Source of the DNA: Oscillospiraceae bacterium
Lineage (GTDB): Bacteria; Bacillota; Clostridia; Monoglobales; WRAG01
Assembly: GCA_009780345.1 (NCBI GenBank)
Contig: WRAG01000022.1
Span: forward strand, 1 to 39,416
Length of the DNA: 39,416 nucleotides
Direction: 5' to 3'
Shown here: positions 39,390-39,416 of the stretch, piece after piece
Layout: each line of letters opens with the position of its first letter
Numbering within the stretch: position 1 is the first letter of the stretch
Notes under the pieces: generated by a model
Databases searched by the model: none
Seen by the model: only the letters and a program-made list of their open reading frames with translations
Told to the model about the DNA's origin: nothing
Position numbers and translations under genes: made by a program

Positions 39390-39416
39390 AAGCGCGTTTG
39401 TGCCGCAAAGTTTTGA

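Larger units (their letters stand above)
38690..39416. repeat. Intergenic composite element copy H (runs off window end)
   Basis: The left end carries TCGGGTCCGTCCCGA, GACAAGGAC/GTCCTTGTC (38756-38775) and AAGTTTTTG..CAAAAACTT. Then come the GTCGCCCTCCCC, GCGGGTACCCCGC, ATCTCGCG, TATATCTCACTAATC and AAATAGCGGC modules. At least four nested insertions make it the most interrupted copy. It breaks off inside the GTGCCGCAAAGTTTTGA segment, just before the right inverted end would be expected. No gene is visible. Confidence 0.82.

Noticed and set aside
1-39416. CRISPR array as an explanation for the repeats
   Set aside because: Repeats are irregular in spacing, palindromic, modular and in both orientations; no regular spacers and no cas genes.

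Overview
The window looks like chromosomal DNA from a member of the Firmicutes (Bacillota), most likely an anaerobic Clostridia lineage. The reasons are a PolC-type replicative polymerase, strong AGGAGG-type ribosome binding sites before almost every gene, the Firmicutes order asp23-nusB-xseA-xseB-ispA-...-dxs-tlyA-nadK-recN, a type III glutamine synthetase, and an OLE RNA locus. No tRNA, rRNA, CRISPR array, prophage or intact transposase gene was seen.

Layout. Positions 1-32579 are almost entirely minus-strand genes. Read in the direction of transcription they are: aroF, two small membrane proteins and pheA (aromatic amino acid synthesis); a secreted DUF285 (BspA-like) protein, asnA, an aquaporin-family channel and glnN (ammonia assimilation); asp23, nusB, xseA, xseB, ispA and a DUF212 protein; the OLE RNA, oapA, dxs, tlyA, nadK and recN; a secreted SpoIID-domain protein; then traX-like, queA, a small membrane protein, a CDP-alcohol phosphatidyltransferase, tgt, ispG and polC. 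From 32692 onward genes are mixed: mpg (+), a 71-residue orphan (+), a secreted GLUG-repeat protein (-), an OxlT-like MFS transporter (+), a predicted type I toxin-antitoxin pair (37487-37790) and a YitT-family protein (+).

Main discoveries. (1) About 640 bases at 18680-19322 (minus) hold no gene, are rich in GNRA-capped and long-range stems, and lie between ispA/DUF212 and an oapA-like membrane protein followed by dxs. This matches the OLE RNA/OapA locus in position, length and neighbours. (2) Eight intergenic blocks (1-268, 4201-4580, 5692-6010, 9880-10534, 14036-14530, 19335-19960, 21890-22110, 38690-39416) are copies of one modular, non-coding element with long imperfect terminal inverted repeats. 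Their stem-loops vary in sequence but keep pairing, and smaller 40-100 base structured modules are nested inside their loops. I do not recognise this family. (3) A palindromic insertion lies in frame inside dxs. (4) asnA, and possibly nusB, appears to start at an AUU codon. (5) An aquaporin-family gene sits between two ammonia-fixing enzymes.

How the genes fit together: ispG, dxs and ispA are isoprenoid genes spread across the long minus-strand run. The OLE RNA and OapA are embedded in the nusB-to-recN cluster. The repeat elements sit almost exactly between stop codons and the next upstream start, including inside apparent operons, so they are probably co-transcribed.
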